Part shown: positions 10,586 to 22,051 of the stretch, one piece after another
How positions within the stretch are numbered: position 1 is the stretch's first letter
Layout: each line of letters opens with the position of its first letter
Translations under genes and position numbers: made by a program
Origin: Gordionus sp. m RMFG-2023
Lineage: Eukaryota; Nematomorpha; Gordioida; Chordodea; Parachordodidae
NCBI RefSeq assembly: GCF_954871325.1
Contig: NC_088775.1
Span: 41,083,561 to 41,147,560 of the forward strand
Reading direction: 5' to 3'
Length of the DNA stretch: 64,000 nt
Notes under the pieces: model-generated
The model's input: only the letters and a program-made list of their open reading frames with translations
The model's database searches: none
What the model was told of the DNA's origin: nothing

Positions 10586-11615
10586 CTATTTTCGGTTTTT
10601 CATTAAATTTAGTTTTTTTGCCATGAAAATTTCGTTTTGCGATAAATTATATGTACGCCCAGTAGCCGTTGATGGGCTAACTATTGTTAAAATATTATTT
10701 TTTGGTATGAAAAGGATATTTTGTGCAGCTGGATAAACAAAAGAATTTGCTGGTCCTTTAGGGTGAAGAAAATTATTTTTTACTTCATCTCTAATTACAT
10801 TCACTTCTTGTACAATCCTAACCACCAATCGTTTTCATATGCACATGTTACATATCCTCTAATCTCATCGATTATCAGATCCTCAATCAAATATATTCAC
10901 GTGGATATATTGTCATTCGTTGCAGTCACCAAAATAACAGGTGGGTAACGGGGGCTTGCAAATCATTCTGCCTATAACATCTCTATAAGTTATAACATTT
11001 TTAGTCAATGTTGCTAATTCACAGCTTAAAATCATAAGTTTAATATTCTGATGTATGCTACAAACGCATACACTATGTGTTCCGCTAGACCCTGCTAATA
11101 TACAATTTTTTGGTCTTAAGCTAGCAAATTTCGAAAATCCAATTGTTAAGTTTGAATTACTCGCCTTAAAATGATTATATAATTCTTTCAAATTATTAAG
11201 AACTAACCTTTTTTGAGCGTTCACTCGTTCCCCCTTTTCAATGATAGATATGCAATCTTTTTTTCCTGGTAATATCTACTAACTTTATCAATGCAAAAAA
11301 AATTTTAAACAATATCAACTGTTTTTTGATTGAGATATTTTGCAGGCTTTCGATTTGGAGTTGAAAGACTCCCCTTTTCTTCTAAAATGATTTTGGAATT
11401 ATATGGCATATGATATGTAGCGTTGAATATTCACTATCAGAATTTATATTTTCGATATTTTTTTGTGATAACCTTTTACGGCATTTATCACAAATATAAT
11501 GTTCCGCCTCAATGTTTGGATATTGTGTCATCCACGTCATGACTTTGCGCAGGTTCTTTTTATAATTAAAGCATTTAGATTCTTTAAAAGGATTTACGCA
11601 TTTATATTTATACAT
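10586..11615 (-). pseudogene. Remnant of the long-TIR transposon's protein
   Basis: Three minus-strand pieces are in order. 11382-11615 has two C-x2-C pairs. 11224-10913 has the hallmark FASLRPKNCILAGSSGTH followed by SVCVCSIHQNIKLM and ends in a Cys-rich PTCYFGDCNE. About 10870-10586 reads GYVTCAYENDWWLG and then, after a frame change, FLHPKGPANSFVYP and TATGRTY. I recall these as the N-terminal Cys/His region and C-terminal DWW...HPxGP...TGRxY region of a transposon protein common in insects and cnidarians. The central part expected between them (the presumed nuclease core) is absent, so this is an internally deleted copy that could move only with help. Confidence 0.65.
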
Positions 11616-11828
11616 TATAAATAATTTTAAGAAGAAAAATAATTAATATCAAATTATTTGTAAAATAAAAATTAATTAATATTAGGGCAGGTACATGAAA
11701 ACTAGCTTTTATCTTTCAACAATTAATTATTATATTTTATTGTATGAGATATCGGAATCTTAACTATGTTTTTAGGTAATTTAATCATTTATTATAAAAA
11801 CTATTTACAAGTTATCAATAATAATAAG

Positions 11829-12226
11829 TAGTGATCTACATCCAGCCTAATTTTTCAAGCCCGGCCCGGCCCGAAATTTTTTTTAAAAAAAGTTTCGCCG
11901 GCCCGGCCCGAACCCGAAATTTTTTTTACCCGGCCCAGCCCGAATTTATTTAAATATAGGAATTAATTTTTATAATTACTCAAAATAAAAGACATATGTT
12001 ATATGTCGTTTAGTTTCAATAAATAAAATCAAATATTTTTATTTTACATAAAAAATTCAATATAAAATTGATAAATTTATATATATTTAAAAAAGTTTCC
12101 AAGGTCCGACCCGACCCAGCCCGAATTTTTTTCAAAATATTAGCCCGGCCCGGCCCGAATCCGATTATTTTAAATAGAATTAGGCACAAAGCCCGTCCGG
12201 GCTGGGCCTAACTTTGCAAATCTCTA
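11829..12226. mobile_element. hAT MITE, GGCCCGGCCC family, copy 1
   Basis: 398 bp with ends TAGTGATCT / TAGAGATTT (right end reverse-complemented), GC-rich blocks of GGCCC/CCCGAA near both ends and an AT-rich middle. A perfect 8-bp duplication ATAATAAG flanks it (11821-11828, 12227-12234). No coding capacity. It sits inside the long-TIR transposon, so it is younger than that insertion. Confidence 0.9.
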
Positions 12227-13194
12227 ATAATAAGTAAGCCTATCAAACGATCTATATAATATTTTTTCCTGATAGTAATGCTGGAAAATCTTATTATTTA
12301 TGTTTAAAAGTGAAAAAAATTTTAAAAAATAATAATTATAACAAAATACGTTTTTATAAAGGAGCGCCATCTATTTTTGATTTTTTAAATCGTAATAACT
12401 AAAAAACCCATGGCTGTCCCAAGTTTAAATTTTTTTTATGAATAGATATAAGGTTAGAGAATAAGAAAATATTAAATTCAAAAAAATTTGGAAAGCGAAA
12501 CACCTGGAATTTTTATGTTTAAAATTTATAACATAAATAAAAACCGCGTAATATTTCAAAAAATCTTTAATATTTAATAAAAGGCCTTTAATAGAGTTAC
12601 AAAATGACATATAACTTATATTTTTAAAATCATTATTTTTTTACCTTATCTCAATTTCAAAAAATCGTATTTTTCGAAAAAAGGTCATTTTTGGCACTTT
12701 TGACCATTGATATCTCTGGAACTATGAGTACTAGGAAGCTAAAATTTTGGATTCGATGCTTTCAAATGATATTCTCTAAGCATACAAAATTTTATCGAAA
12801 TTAAAAAGGTCGGGCCGAAAAGTTATTGATTTGGTATGGAATTACCCGGCTCGAGTCTTATTTTAAGCCAAAATTTATTTATTTAAATATGTTAAAACAA
12901 TATAATATTTATTTATTTATTTTTAAACATAATAATTTATATATTATGAAAATAGTTTATTGATTTGATGTTTTTTTAATAAAAAAAATAATATGCTGCT
13001 ATTGTTGTATTGTAACAGGGTTGCCAGGTCAAAATTTTCAAATTGTGGGAGAAATTAGGTATTTTGTGGGAGAAATATAAAAATTTGTGGGAGAAATTGC
13101 TAAAAAAAATTTTTTTGCAGGCCTTCGGCCTGCAAAGGACCGGGATTTAGAATTGACTTAGTTATCCACTTATTATTTTTTATAAATATAAAAT

Positions 13195-13500
13195 CTAATC
13201 TATTTTCCAAAATAAAATAGGTAATTATTTTTCAAAATAAAATAGCTAACTTTTTTTAAAATAAAATAGCTAACTTTTTTTCAAAATAAAATAGCCAACT
13301 ATTTTTCAAAATAAAATAGCCAACTATTTTTCAAAATAAAATAGCCAACTATTTTTCAAAATAAAATATCCAACTCTTTTTCAAAATAAAATAGCCTAAC
13401 TATTTTTCAAAATAAAATATCCAACTCTTTTTCAAAATAAAATAGTTAACTATTTTCCAAAATAAAATACCCAACTATTTTTCAAAATAGGTAATTACTG
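13195..13500 (+). repeat. ~30-bp minisatellite
   Basis: About ten imperfect copies of a unit of roughly 30 bp reading CAAAATAAAATAGCCAACTA with a T run, within the hAT at 13016-15813. The units differ by single bases and small length changes. Confidence 0.85.
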
Positions 13501-13689
13501 TACGACACAAAATTTCTTAGAGTACTATCTTTATTATTAAAAAAACATATTGATTTATTATAATATATTAATTTTGTTTAAAAATAATAACCAACGATCT
13601 TTTTTAAATACAAAAGAATGTAAACAAGATAAAATTTTATAAAAAATTGTAATTTTACAATGTAAAAAAATAAATGGGGGAAGGGAATA

Positions 13690-14300
13690 TGATATTTTGA
13701 GGTATCAAAAATCTTCAAAGCATAAATCAGTACAGGGCATTCTATCAACATCTATTTCAAAACAAAAATATTCTTCAAAAATAAGAAATAATATAGATGC
13801 AACTACAGTTGCGGAAATGGTAAATACCTATCATGCAGTACAACATTCAGAGAGTTACTCAACATATCAATGTTGGTAGAATCTTTCCCCATAATATTTA
13901 ACGACTAATATAAATGAATAGAATACTTTGTAAAACACAAAATGAGCAAGGCTATCAACAATGTTTTAGGATATAAATCCAGAAGGTCAATTCTTGACGA
14001 TTTGAAAGATGTGCAAACATATGCAAATCTAACAGATGCATCTAATAAGGAGATATCAAAACATTTCCCTTGATCCTCCCCTATTTCAACAAAATTAATG
14101 TCATTTTAATAAAACTATTAAAAAAAATTTCTCCAGATATGAAATATCCAAAGACATAGCTAACCATATATAATGGTAAATATGGCAGATTTGGCATTAC
14201 CAATGAATTGCATGGTAGCTTTCTGATCTAATAATTCCTCAGTGAATTTGGCAAAAACCAGAGTGTATTTACAGAATTGAGTCAGCATAATGTTGGTTGA
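13690..14300 (+). pseudogene. Degraded hAT transposase fragment
   Basis: The first open piece (from the unit around 13697 to 13879) reads ...TTVAEMVNTYHAVQHSESY, like the N-terminal AE..YH.V.H..SY segment of many hAT proteins. A second piece near 13940-14110 contains TDASNKEISKHFP followed by LILPYF after a frame change, resembling the xTDASNKG...LFP catalytic-aspartate block. A third, near 14240-14280, reads FGKNQSVFTELS, like NFGG...NVF..L. Several stops and frame changes separate them, and the C-terminal dimerisation region is not seen. It is a dead relative of a hAT subfamily different from the intact one at 3857-5812. Confidence 0.6.
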
Positions 14301-14854
14301 CAGGTTCCTCCTAATACGCGCCATCGTAGAATTTTAAAATACAAACCTTTAAAAAATAAATAGATTATAAAAGCTGTCCTATTTGAAAATAATTTTCAAA
14401 AATAAATGGCAGAAGTATATTTAGGAATTTTACATATAGGAAATCTACTATATGCTGTTAATATGCAGTTGCAATCAGAAGAATATAATTTAATAAAGGC
14501 TCACTAAATTATGCTGCAGAAATACCAAAGTAAGAATATTACTATTATCGGATAATTATTAATAAGATTTAATATGATGTCATGTTTGAGGAGATTGTAT
14601 TGCTTCTTTATTTTTATGATTTGCCAAAATATTCAAAATATTAATTTTACAATGTAAAAAATAAATTTATTTGATTTTATGCAAATGTATAAATAAGATT
14701 TTATAAAATATAGAAAGTCAAATAGTTATAGTTAATTATATTTTATATGAGATTTAAATAATGGAACTAAACGTTTACCGTCGTTATTAAGATATTTATA
14801 AAAATCCTGGCATGACATTTTATAATTTTGTTTAACCATTAACTCGGCCTCTTA

Positions 14855-15445
14855 GGATATCTTAAGCTTAGATTAAAGATGATTAAGATAATAATATTTT
14901 CTAAGATGAGTTCCACTTTCATTGCTAATTTTTAAAAATATTACTTCTAATATTAATAATATATTTTTTAATATATAATAGTACATAAGCAGTTTATATT
15001 GAAAATAATTTTTCTTTTTATATATTTAATTATAACATTTTATTGTCCAAAAAACAACATCAGTATTGGAAACTAATGCTTTAACCTCAAAACAATCTAA
15101 ATCTCACCTAGAAGATAACTATCATGGTATATATAAATAAAAATATAAAATATGTATAATATTTAGGATTTTTTAAGCTTAGATTAAAGATGATTAGGAT
15201 AATAATATTTTCTAAGATTGCTAATTTTTAAAAATATTACTTCTAATATTAATAATATATTTTTTAATATATAATAGTACATAAGCAATTTATATTGAAA
15301 ATAATTTTTCTTTTTATATATTTAATTATAACATTTTATTGTCCAAAAAACAACATCAGTATTGGAAACTAGTGCTTTAACCTCAAAACAATCTAAATCT
15401 CACCTAGAAGATAACTATCATGGTATATATAAATAAAAATATAAA
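14855..15445 (+). repeat. Tandem duplication of a ~300-bp unit
   Basis: 14855-15164 and 15165-15445 are direct copies (both start TTAAGCTTAGATTAAAGATG after a short lead) and are very alike. The second lacks about 20 bp that the first carries near 14910. This is a recent duplication inside the 13016-15813 element. Confidence 0.9.
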
Positions 15446-16084
15446 AAAAGCACTAGTTTCCCATACTATTCTAACTTCAAATTTTGAAAATGTCGAATGG
15501 ATTGGATTGGATGGAGAATTTAAAATTAGCGGAAAAATAAAATAAAAGAACTAGACATATTTTTCGAATAAATATTTAAAATTTATTTTAAAAATATAAA
15601 AATAATCAAATATTGTCTCTCAAAATTTTATATATTAAAAACATTAAAATGCTAAAAAAAAAATTGTGGGAGAAATTAAAAAATTGTGGGAGATTTTTGT
15701 GGGAGATTGTGGGAGATTTCTAATTGTGGGAGTTTTGTGGGAGTGAGATGTATGTGGGTAAACTAAAAAATTGTGGGAGACTCCCACTGATGGGGGGAGG
15801 CATGGCAACCCTGTATTGTAATATTATTTTTTATTTATTAGTGATTTTCACGCGTCCAAATTTTTAAGCAAAAAAAATTTTTGAAACTCAAAAATAATAA
15901 GAATTTTAAATTTTCATTTGATAAATTTTTTGGAGAATTTTCTTATAAATAAACAATCTTTGAGGTGAAATCTTTTATGTTTTTTTTAATCATCTTTGTA
16001 AAATTATCTATTTTTTTGTATATATAGAGAGGTAGTTTTTTCTAAATAATTTTTAAAAATATTTATATTAAACTTTTTTATGTT

Positions 16085-16935
16085 ATTTTAGGCCTGTCTA
16101 AAAAATATTTTTTTCCATTAAAAAAATTTTAAATTTATATAAAATCGGGCTGGGCGGAAAAATATTTATATATTGGGTCGGACTTTTCGAAACAAATTAA
16201 ACTCATTCCGGATAGGATATATTTTTTCAAAAAAATGGGCCGAGCTTGGCTTATTATCATTAAGTTGTGTCAAATTAAGATCTATATTGTAAAAATATTT
16301 CAAGAAACAAAGCACTAAGATTTTTCAATTTAAGAAAATTTTTTTTTCCAATAAAAAAATTAAATTTATATAAAATGGGACTAGGCGGAAAAATTATATA
16401 TTGGGTTGGACTTTTGGAAACAAATTAAAAAACTCATTCCGGATAGGATATATTTTTAAAAAAATGGGCCGAGCTTGGCTTATTATCATTAAGTTGTGTC
16501 AAATTGAGATCTATATTGTAAAAATATTTCAAGAAACAAAGCACTAATATTTTTAAATTTAAAAAAATTTTTTTCCAATAAAAAAATTTTAAATTTATAT
16601 AAAATCGGGCTGGGCGGAAAAATTATTTATATATTGGGTCGGACTTTTCGAAACAAATTAAAAAACTCATTCCTGATAGGATATATTTTTTAAAAAAATG
16701 GGCCGAGCTTGGCTTATTATCATTAAGTTGTGTCAAATTGAGATCTATATTGTAAAAATATTTCAAGAAACAAAGCACTAATATTTTTAAATTTAAAAAA
16801 TTTTTTTTTCTAATAAAAAAATTTTAAATTTATATAAAATTGGGCTGGGCGGAAAAATTATTTATATATCTGGTCGAACTTTTCGGAACAAATTAAAAAA
16901 CTCGTTCCGGATAGGATAAATTTTAAAAAACTTTC
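16085..16935 (+). repeat. ~230-bp tandem array, 3.5 copies
   Basis: Units begin near 16131, 16361, 16591 and 16825, each with ATAAAATCGGGCTGGGCGG, GGGTCGGACTTTTCG, TTCCGGATAGGATA and GGGCCGAGCTTGGC. The last unit is cut short. GC-rich motifs alternating with A/T runs resemble hAT subterminal sequence, so the array may be an amplified transposon arm or a small satellite. Confidence 0.85.
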
Positions 16936-17741
16936 AGGCCTGTTTTAAAATTAGGCCAGTAACATCATTAATTTATAGTAATATTTTGTCTTATATTTAA
17001 ACGAAAAAAATAATCTGGATTCTGCAGTGTCAAAGTTTTACAAATTAACCAAAAATAATAAAAATTAATTATATTAGGAATTAAATAGAAATAAATGAGC
17101 CATCATTAAAATAAAGAAACCATTGAACAAGGAAAAATTAAACCTTTTAATTTAGCGACAAAAACTAAAACTGATATTTATATTCCTCAAAATTTAAGAA
17201 AAAATTAAATTCCTAATCGGATGCTGAGCCAATTAGCATATTGCCATAAACCTAAATTAAATTGAATTGCTAGTTGATTTAATAAAATAATATGCAGATT
17301 CAAATTTATGAAATCAAAATTGTTTTAATTAACAAAAGACTATGTATCTCGTTTAAGATTACAAATTTTAACAAAATTATGTAACTAACTACTTTTCTCC
17401 TACTTTTTAAAAAAAATAAATTATTTGAATTTATTTACTTTTTTTTTACATAAACTAAAAAAGCATGGATTTTATTTTATAATAATTATAAAAAATTTAA
17501 TAATAAAAAAATATAAAAAATCTAACTTTGTAAAAAGTAAATTTCAAACAAATACAATTAATGATTTAAAATTTCCGGATGCTGCCACTCTCGTCTCGGG
17601 TGGTATATTATTTTTTTATGTTATTTATTTTTTTAAAAATAAATATAACATTTTTTTAAATGAATACTTATGTAATATTAGACTTGTGAATGAGTTTTGT
17701 CTAAGTAATCATTTAATATCATCAGGAATTATAATATAGTT
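16936..17741. other. No gene supported
   Basis: AT-rich interior of the outer hAT. A frame of 104 codons at 17425-17739 is rich in F, I, K and N as expected of AT-rich noise and has no recognisable domain. It also runs into the MITE border, so I do not call it a gene. Confidence 0.45.
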
Positions 17742-18151
17742 TAGTGATCTGCATCGGGCCTTATTTTTGAAACCCGGCCTGGCCCGAAATTTTTTTAATA
17801 AAATTTTGCCGACCCGGCACGAACCCGAAATTATTTATGAAAAAATTTACCGGCTTGGCCCTATTTATAAATATAGAAATTAGTTTTTATAAATAATTCT
17901 AAATAAACGATATATATGTTATATGGCGTCTAGTTTCTATAAATAAAAACAAATATTTTATTTTGCATAAAAAATTCAACATAAAATTGATAAATTTAGA
18001 TAAAAAAATTTATCAGGCCTGAGCACCACCAGGCCCGAATTTTTTAAAAAAATATTAGGCCTGTCCCAGCCCGAACCTGATTTTTTTTAAAATATAGGCC
18101 CGAAGCCCGTTCGGACCAGGTACTGGCCGGGCCTACTCTTGCAGATCTTTA
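17742..18151. mobile_element. hAT MITE, GGCCCGGCCC family, copy 2
   Basis: Collinear with 11829-12226 through its length. Ends TAGTGATCT and TAAAGATCT (reverse-complemented right end). The flanks ATATAGTT (17734-17741) and ATATACTT (18152-18159) match at 7 of 8 positions. No coding capacity. Confidence 0.85.
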
Positions 18152-19236
18152 ATATACTTCGTGCAATATCATATTTATACTTCGGTAGAAAAAAAACAAA
18201 AGTTTGCTATACCGATGAAATAAGTGTCGTAGACCTTTTTTAATTGTTATGACCTTCATTTTGGCTCAAGCCGAAATTTACTTAAGATTAGTATTGGTAA
18301 ACGGCTGAAAACTCATCTAGTTTTTGAGTCTAAAATTGACTTAAGCCAGCTTTTTGAGTCAAATTTAGCTCAAGTGGGCTCATGACTTAGCTCAAGCCGA
18401 CTATTGATTCGAAATTTATTTATTTGTTAGCGTTGTTAAACGGCTAGCCGGATTAGCCTTGAATCGGCTGAGCCAGCCGGCTCAATGAGCCGGCTTGAGC
18501 CTGAGCCGAATTTTTGGCTCAAAAACTGGCTGAGTTTTCGGCTAAGCCGGCTTGGCTCAGCCATTTAACAACAGTAATTCACAATACAATTATTAAACAT
18601 TAGAATATGAAAAATATTAAATTATAATCATTAATGACTGAATAATTTTGGAAAATGTGAATATTTGGAAATTTGTTAATAATAATTTAACAATCATATG
18701 GATGTATATGAAAATATGGTATAGTTTGTTACTTATGGAAATTGATTACTCTTAGTGAAATGAACGTTATTGTAACAATTATATGGGAAAACATAGGATT
18801 ATTAATGATAAAATGACAATTACATGGAATTGAGTTTATGGATTATATTGAACTATGATAATATAGACATTTTCCAAATAAATAATGGTAAAGAAACCAG
18901 ACTAATTTAGACATATAGATATAAGGATATTGGACTCTCAAATCACGTGACCTATGCAAAACAAAGAGATCTTCCTGGAGTGAGATGTAGACATATTTGG
19001 GTTAAAGACAAATGATGACTTCTTGTGCGATATATTGATAGTGTTCTCTTGGCCAGCTCTAAGATAATAGTGACCTCATGGGCCATTCAAGAATGATAGC
19101 GATCTCTTAGCGATTTCCGATAAAAGTGACCTCATGGGCCATCCAAGGATAGTGATCTCTTGGACAGCTCTAGGATAACAGTGACCTCGAGCTGTTCAAG
19201 CACAATGAGGACCAATCTACAATGGACTCGATAAAC

Positions 19237-19354
19237 GATATTCCAGTGGAAGATTTATTGAGATTGATACTCCAATGGGAGATTATGCATACAATGGCCT
19301 TTATAACGATACTTCGGTGGGATATCTATCAATATCGATTCTCCAGTGGGAGAT
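19237..19354 (+). repeat. Four short hairpin repeats in the Gy-F interior
   Basis: Four spaced units read ATTCCAGTGGAAGAT, ACTCCAATGGGAGAT, ACTTCGGTGGGATAT and TTCTCCAGTGGGAGAT. Each can fold as a mini-stem around a 3-4 base loop. Upstream, 19030-19190 has further degenerate repeats (GTGACCTCATGGGCCATCCA type). Confidence 0.6.
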
Positions 19355-19532
19355 CAATCAACAAAGGAAACGATATTGATACTCGATTAATCTTACCAAG
19401 GCAGCTAATATTAATGCTCTTTTGAGAGATTAATAAAGGTAAATGGAGACCGAACACAGATTTTTAGGAGAAACTTTAAGTCGTGGATGCCTCTAAGAGA
19501 TGTAGGTATCCTTACAATTAATTAAGGGGAAA

Positions 19533-19775
19533 TGTAGTAATATCGAAAGTATACATATATAATTATTATTAATATCATGGAAATATATTGATGAATATAT
19601 CATTATATTATTTGTATTTTATGAATTAGTATATTCGTTAATTAGATATATTTTATAATGATTTTATATTTATGATTAAGATAATATTGGGTGAAGGTTA
19701 ACTACTTAACACTCATATCATCTATTATAATGTGATGTCCGGATCTATATATATTGTCATGGTTGTATAAATAAA
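19533..19775 (+). repeat. Gy-F right LTR
   Basis: Direct repeat of 9037-9285 in the same orientation, preceded by a purine tract. The far end is less clear than the near end, so its boundary is approximate. Confidence 0.65.
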
Positions 19776-19959
19776 TGTTGCTTGAATTATCCTAAATATT
19801 ATAAATATTAGCTAAAAAATTTGACTAACTCTGTTGAATTATATTTTGCTTACCAACTGTTCTTTCTGAATATGTATTATATATATGCAATTTGAGTGTT
19901 GAAGTTTATAATGAATCAAGTTCATTTATAAAATATTTAAAACCCCTTGAATCTATAGT

Positions 19960-20173
19960 TAGTGATACAAAATTGCTCCATTTGAGTCGATTTTTAAAAA
20001 CGGCTAACTTAGTGTTATATTCAGAAGAATATTAAACACCTGGAAATTATGTTCATAGATGGCACAAAGGTTACAACTGTAATAGCAAAATCTTGAGGAT
20101 TAATGGTTTTGGTTAAAATATTGAGTTAGCTGTTTTTAAAAATCGGCTAAAATGGAGTGATTATGCATCACTA
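19960..20173. mobile_element. MITE with ~50-bp inverted ends
   Basis: 214 bp. The left end TAGTGATACAAAATTGCTCC and the reverse-complemented right end TAGTGATGCATAATCACTCC are matched for about 50 bp, including GATTTTTAAAAAC. The flanks TCTATAGT and TTTACAGT agree at 6 of 8 positions. This fits a non-autonomous hAT. Confidence 0.7.
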
Positions 20174-20181
20174 TTTACAGT

Positions 20182-22043
20182 TAAATACTATATATTCTTA
20201 TTTTAAAAAGTTTTAATTATAACATATTATCTAATTAGTTTTTATAGATAAAAAAGTTGATGATTTAGGTTAAAAAAGTCAATATTATTGCAACATGATT
20301 GGAGTTGAATCTATTAGGATTGAAAAAGTGTGCTGTGTTTATATTGTTCTCAAATTAATTCATCTTAGTCATTATATTAATTTTAAAATGTATTATATTT
20401 TTACCTTTAATAGGGCTTGAAATTTCTAATAAAATTTAAAAAAGGTGGTATAATTTTAAAATTGCATAAAAAAACTGAAAATAAACAAATACACTTTACT
20501 ATGTAATATATATTCGAAATAATTATTTATTTGTATTACAAAATGAATAATTTACTATTCCAAATTTATTACTATTTGATTCTTTTTTGTATAGGTCTAA
20601 TTCATGTAATGCTATATATTATTAATTTTTTTGCCAAGCCTTAAATTTTGACCAGGTCTGATAAATATAAATTATTACCACTTTTATAAAATCAGTTAAT
20701 AATTTTTTTTTGTAGTGGGGGTTCTTATATATTTAAGATGGGATCTAATTTTCTATATAAATACCAATTAGATATTCTATTTATTAATCTGCCTTGGGCC
20801 TAATTTTTCAAGCTCTATCTATAATCAGTATTACATTACCAGTTATATAATTTATTCTTTTGTTTTAAGTTCATTCTTAAAGTGATTTAACACTTCAATA
20901 CTCTGGTGGAAAAATTGACATAAATGCTCTAGTGGGGTCTTAAACTCCAATTTCAATGAATATATATTAATCTCCATTTATATTCATTATTTAGTTATAC
21001 TTTCATATAAGATAGAACTAACCTTAAACCATATAAAATATTTATTTTTTAATTTGCTATGCTTAAATAAAAAGGATGAGGATAATTATAGCATGTACCA
21101 AAATTTTAGCCCTAATATTGGATATTGAAACTGACATTTCATTATTATTTATTCTTCTAAATAAAATAGAAATTTTTATAAAAATGTCTATCTTAAATAA
21201 TGTTTAAAAAAAACTTGCGAATTTATTCTAGTGGGGTTTGATAGACCCCAATCGTCACGAAATGCTTATATCTTACAAATTACTCTGCTAAAATAAATAA
21301 AATTTGTTATATATATTTCAAAATATATTTAATAAGCTATCGAAGATTTTAGATCATAATAATGAACCTTTTTATGTAATATCAGTTCTAGTATTCCTGG
21401 CTGAGCTCTCAGAGAGCCCGCCAGAGCGAAAAATAACTTAAAAAATTAAAATGCTTTTTTTTTAAAAAAATAGTAACTTATAATATATATTTTACAGTTT
21501 GTAAATGATTATATGATAAAAAAAAATAGCCTAATTTATACTGATTTAAAATTTTCAATCAGATATAACAGTTTGGTTTAATCTTTTAGGGATATTTTAT
21601 ACGAATTCACTTACAATCATGGTTTCTCCTTACGATAAGGTTAACTTGCAGTTAGTCTACAAAAAATTTGTATTGATCCTTTTTATAAATATAGAATTTT
21701 ACATTAAAAATATATTAGTAATGTATATATGTCGAATTGGTATACGGAATCCCAACGTGGGGATTCGAGCTATAATCCCCATATTTTCTAAAACTATTAA
21801 ATTATATTTTTATTTCTAATTATTAACTCATTTGTCAGGAGAGAATATATTTTTATCAAAACTATGAGGGGGCATATATATTTTCTAAAAACATAATGGG
21901 CGGGTAGTCGGCCCTCTCTAGGTCTACATAATTTAGATCTATAAAAGAAACTTTTCGCATTATTCATATTTCTTCTAAAAAATTTGACCAAATTTCTCCC
22001 GCCAATTGAAAATTTTGACCTTTTAATTTGCTCAAAAAACGTG
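20182..22043. other. No gene seen
   Basis: AT-rich sequence without a supported frame. Isolated GC-raised scraps (GCTCTAGTGGGGTCTTAAAC near 20930 and a related TCTAGTGGGGTTTGATAG near 21230, an inverted GAGCTCTC near 21407, a GGGGATT/AATCCCC pair near 21760-21781) look like relics of repeats. Confidence 0.4.
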
Positions 22044-22051
22044 GTTTTGTA

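Larger units (their letters stand above)
9859..12847 (-). mobile_element. DNA transposon with ~590-bp terminal inverted repeats
   Basis: The left end (9859 to about 10460) and right end (about 12270-12847) are long inverted copies of each other, both starting GGGTAATTCCATACC. Immediately outside lies GGCT on each side (9855-9858 and 12848-12851), a possible 4-bp target duplication. The interior carries three minus-strand pieces of one transposon protein. The left and right arms remain about 90% alike by eye. The superfamily is uncertain; long inverted repeats and this protein type are known from insect, cnidarian and early-diverging fungal genomes, but I cannot give a confident name. Confidence 0.85.
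13016..15813. mobile_element. hAT element with GTGGGAGA subterminal repeats
   Basis: 2798 bp with inverted ends CAGGGTTGCCAGGT and CAGGGTTGCCATGC, and an exact 8-bp duplication TATTGTAA at 13008-13015 and 15814-15821. Inside each end TTGTGGGAGA occurs repeatedly (three or more copies left, six or more right), unusually in the same orientation at both ends. A perfect hairpin GCAGGCCTTCGGCCTGC lies near 13119. The interior holds transposase debris, a minisatellite and a tandem duplication. Confidence 0.9.
9750..18576. mobile_element. Outer hAT element, 8.8 kb, host to four further insertions
   Basis: The ends are inverted: left TAGTGTTGTTAAA, right (reverse complement) TACTGTTGTTAAA. An exact 8-bp duplication ATTCACAA sits at 9742-9749 and 18577-18584, which fixes both borders despite the 8.8 kb between them. 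The arms are full of GGCT/AGCC motifs typical of hAT subterminal repeats (9778-9855, 18270-18570), and the left arm holds a perfect 24-bp palindrome at 9778-9801 centred on CTCGAG. Most of its length is other elements inserted later. I could not identify its own transposase, so it was probably non-autonomous or has lost it. Confidence 0.8.
9037..19775 (+). mobile_element. Gy-F: old LTR element with little coding content
   Basis: Two direct repeats of about 245 bp frame the element: 9037-9285 and 19533 to about 19775, both beginning TGT-GTAAT. A purine run (AAGGGGAAA) directly precedes the right repeat, as a polypurine tract should. After the left repeat there are only about 460 bp, and before the right repeat about 950 bp, of interior; neither shows gag or pol, so the family looks like a non-autonomous (TRIM/LARD-like) LTR element. 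The two LTRs differ by very roughly a fifth, so it is old. The interior is split by the 9750-18576 hAT. It is broken. Confidence 0.7.

Noticed and set aside
17425-17739. 104-codon frame as a gene
   Set aside because: Composition is that of AT-rich noise (F, I, K, N), there is no recognisable domain, and it abuts a MITE border inside an old transposon.
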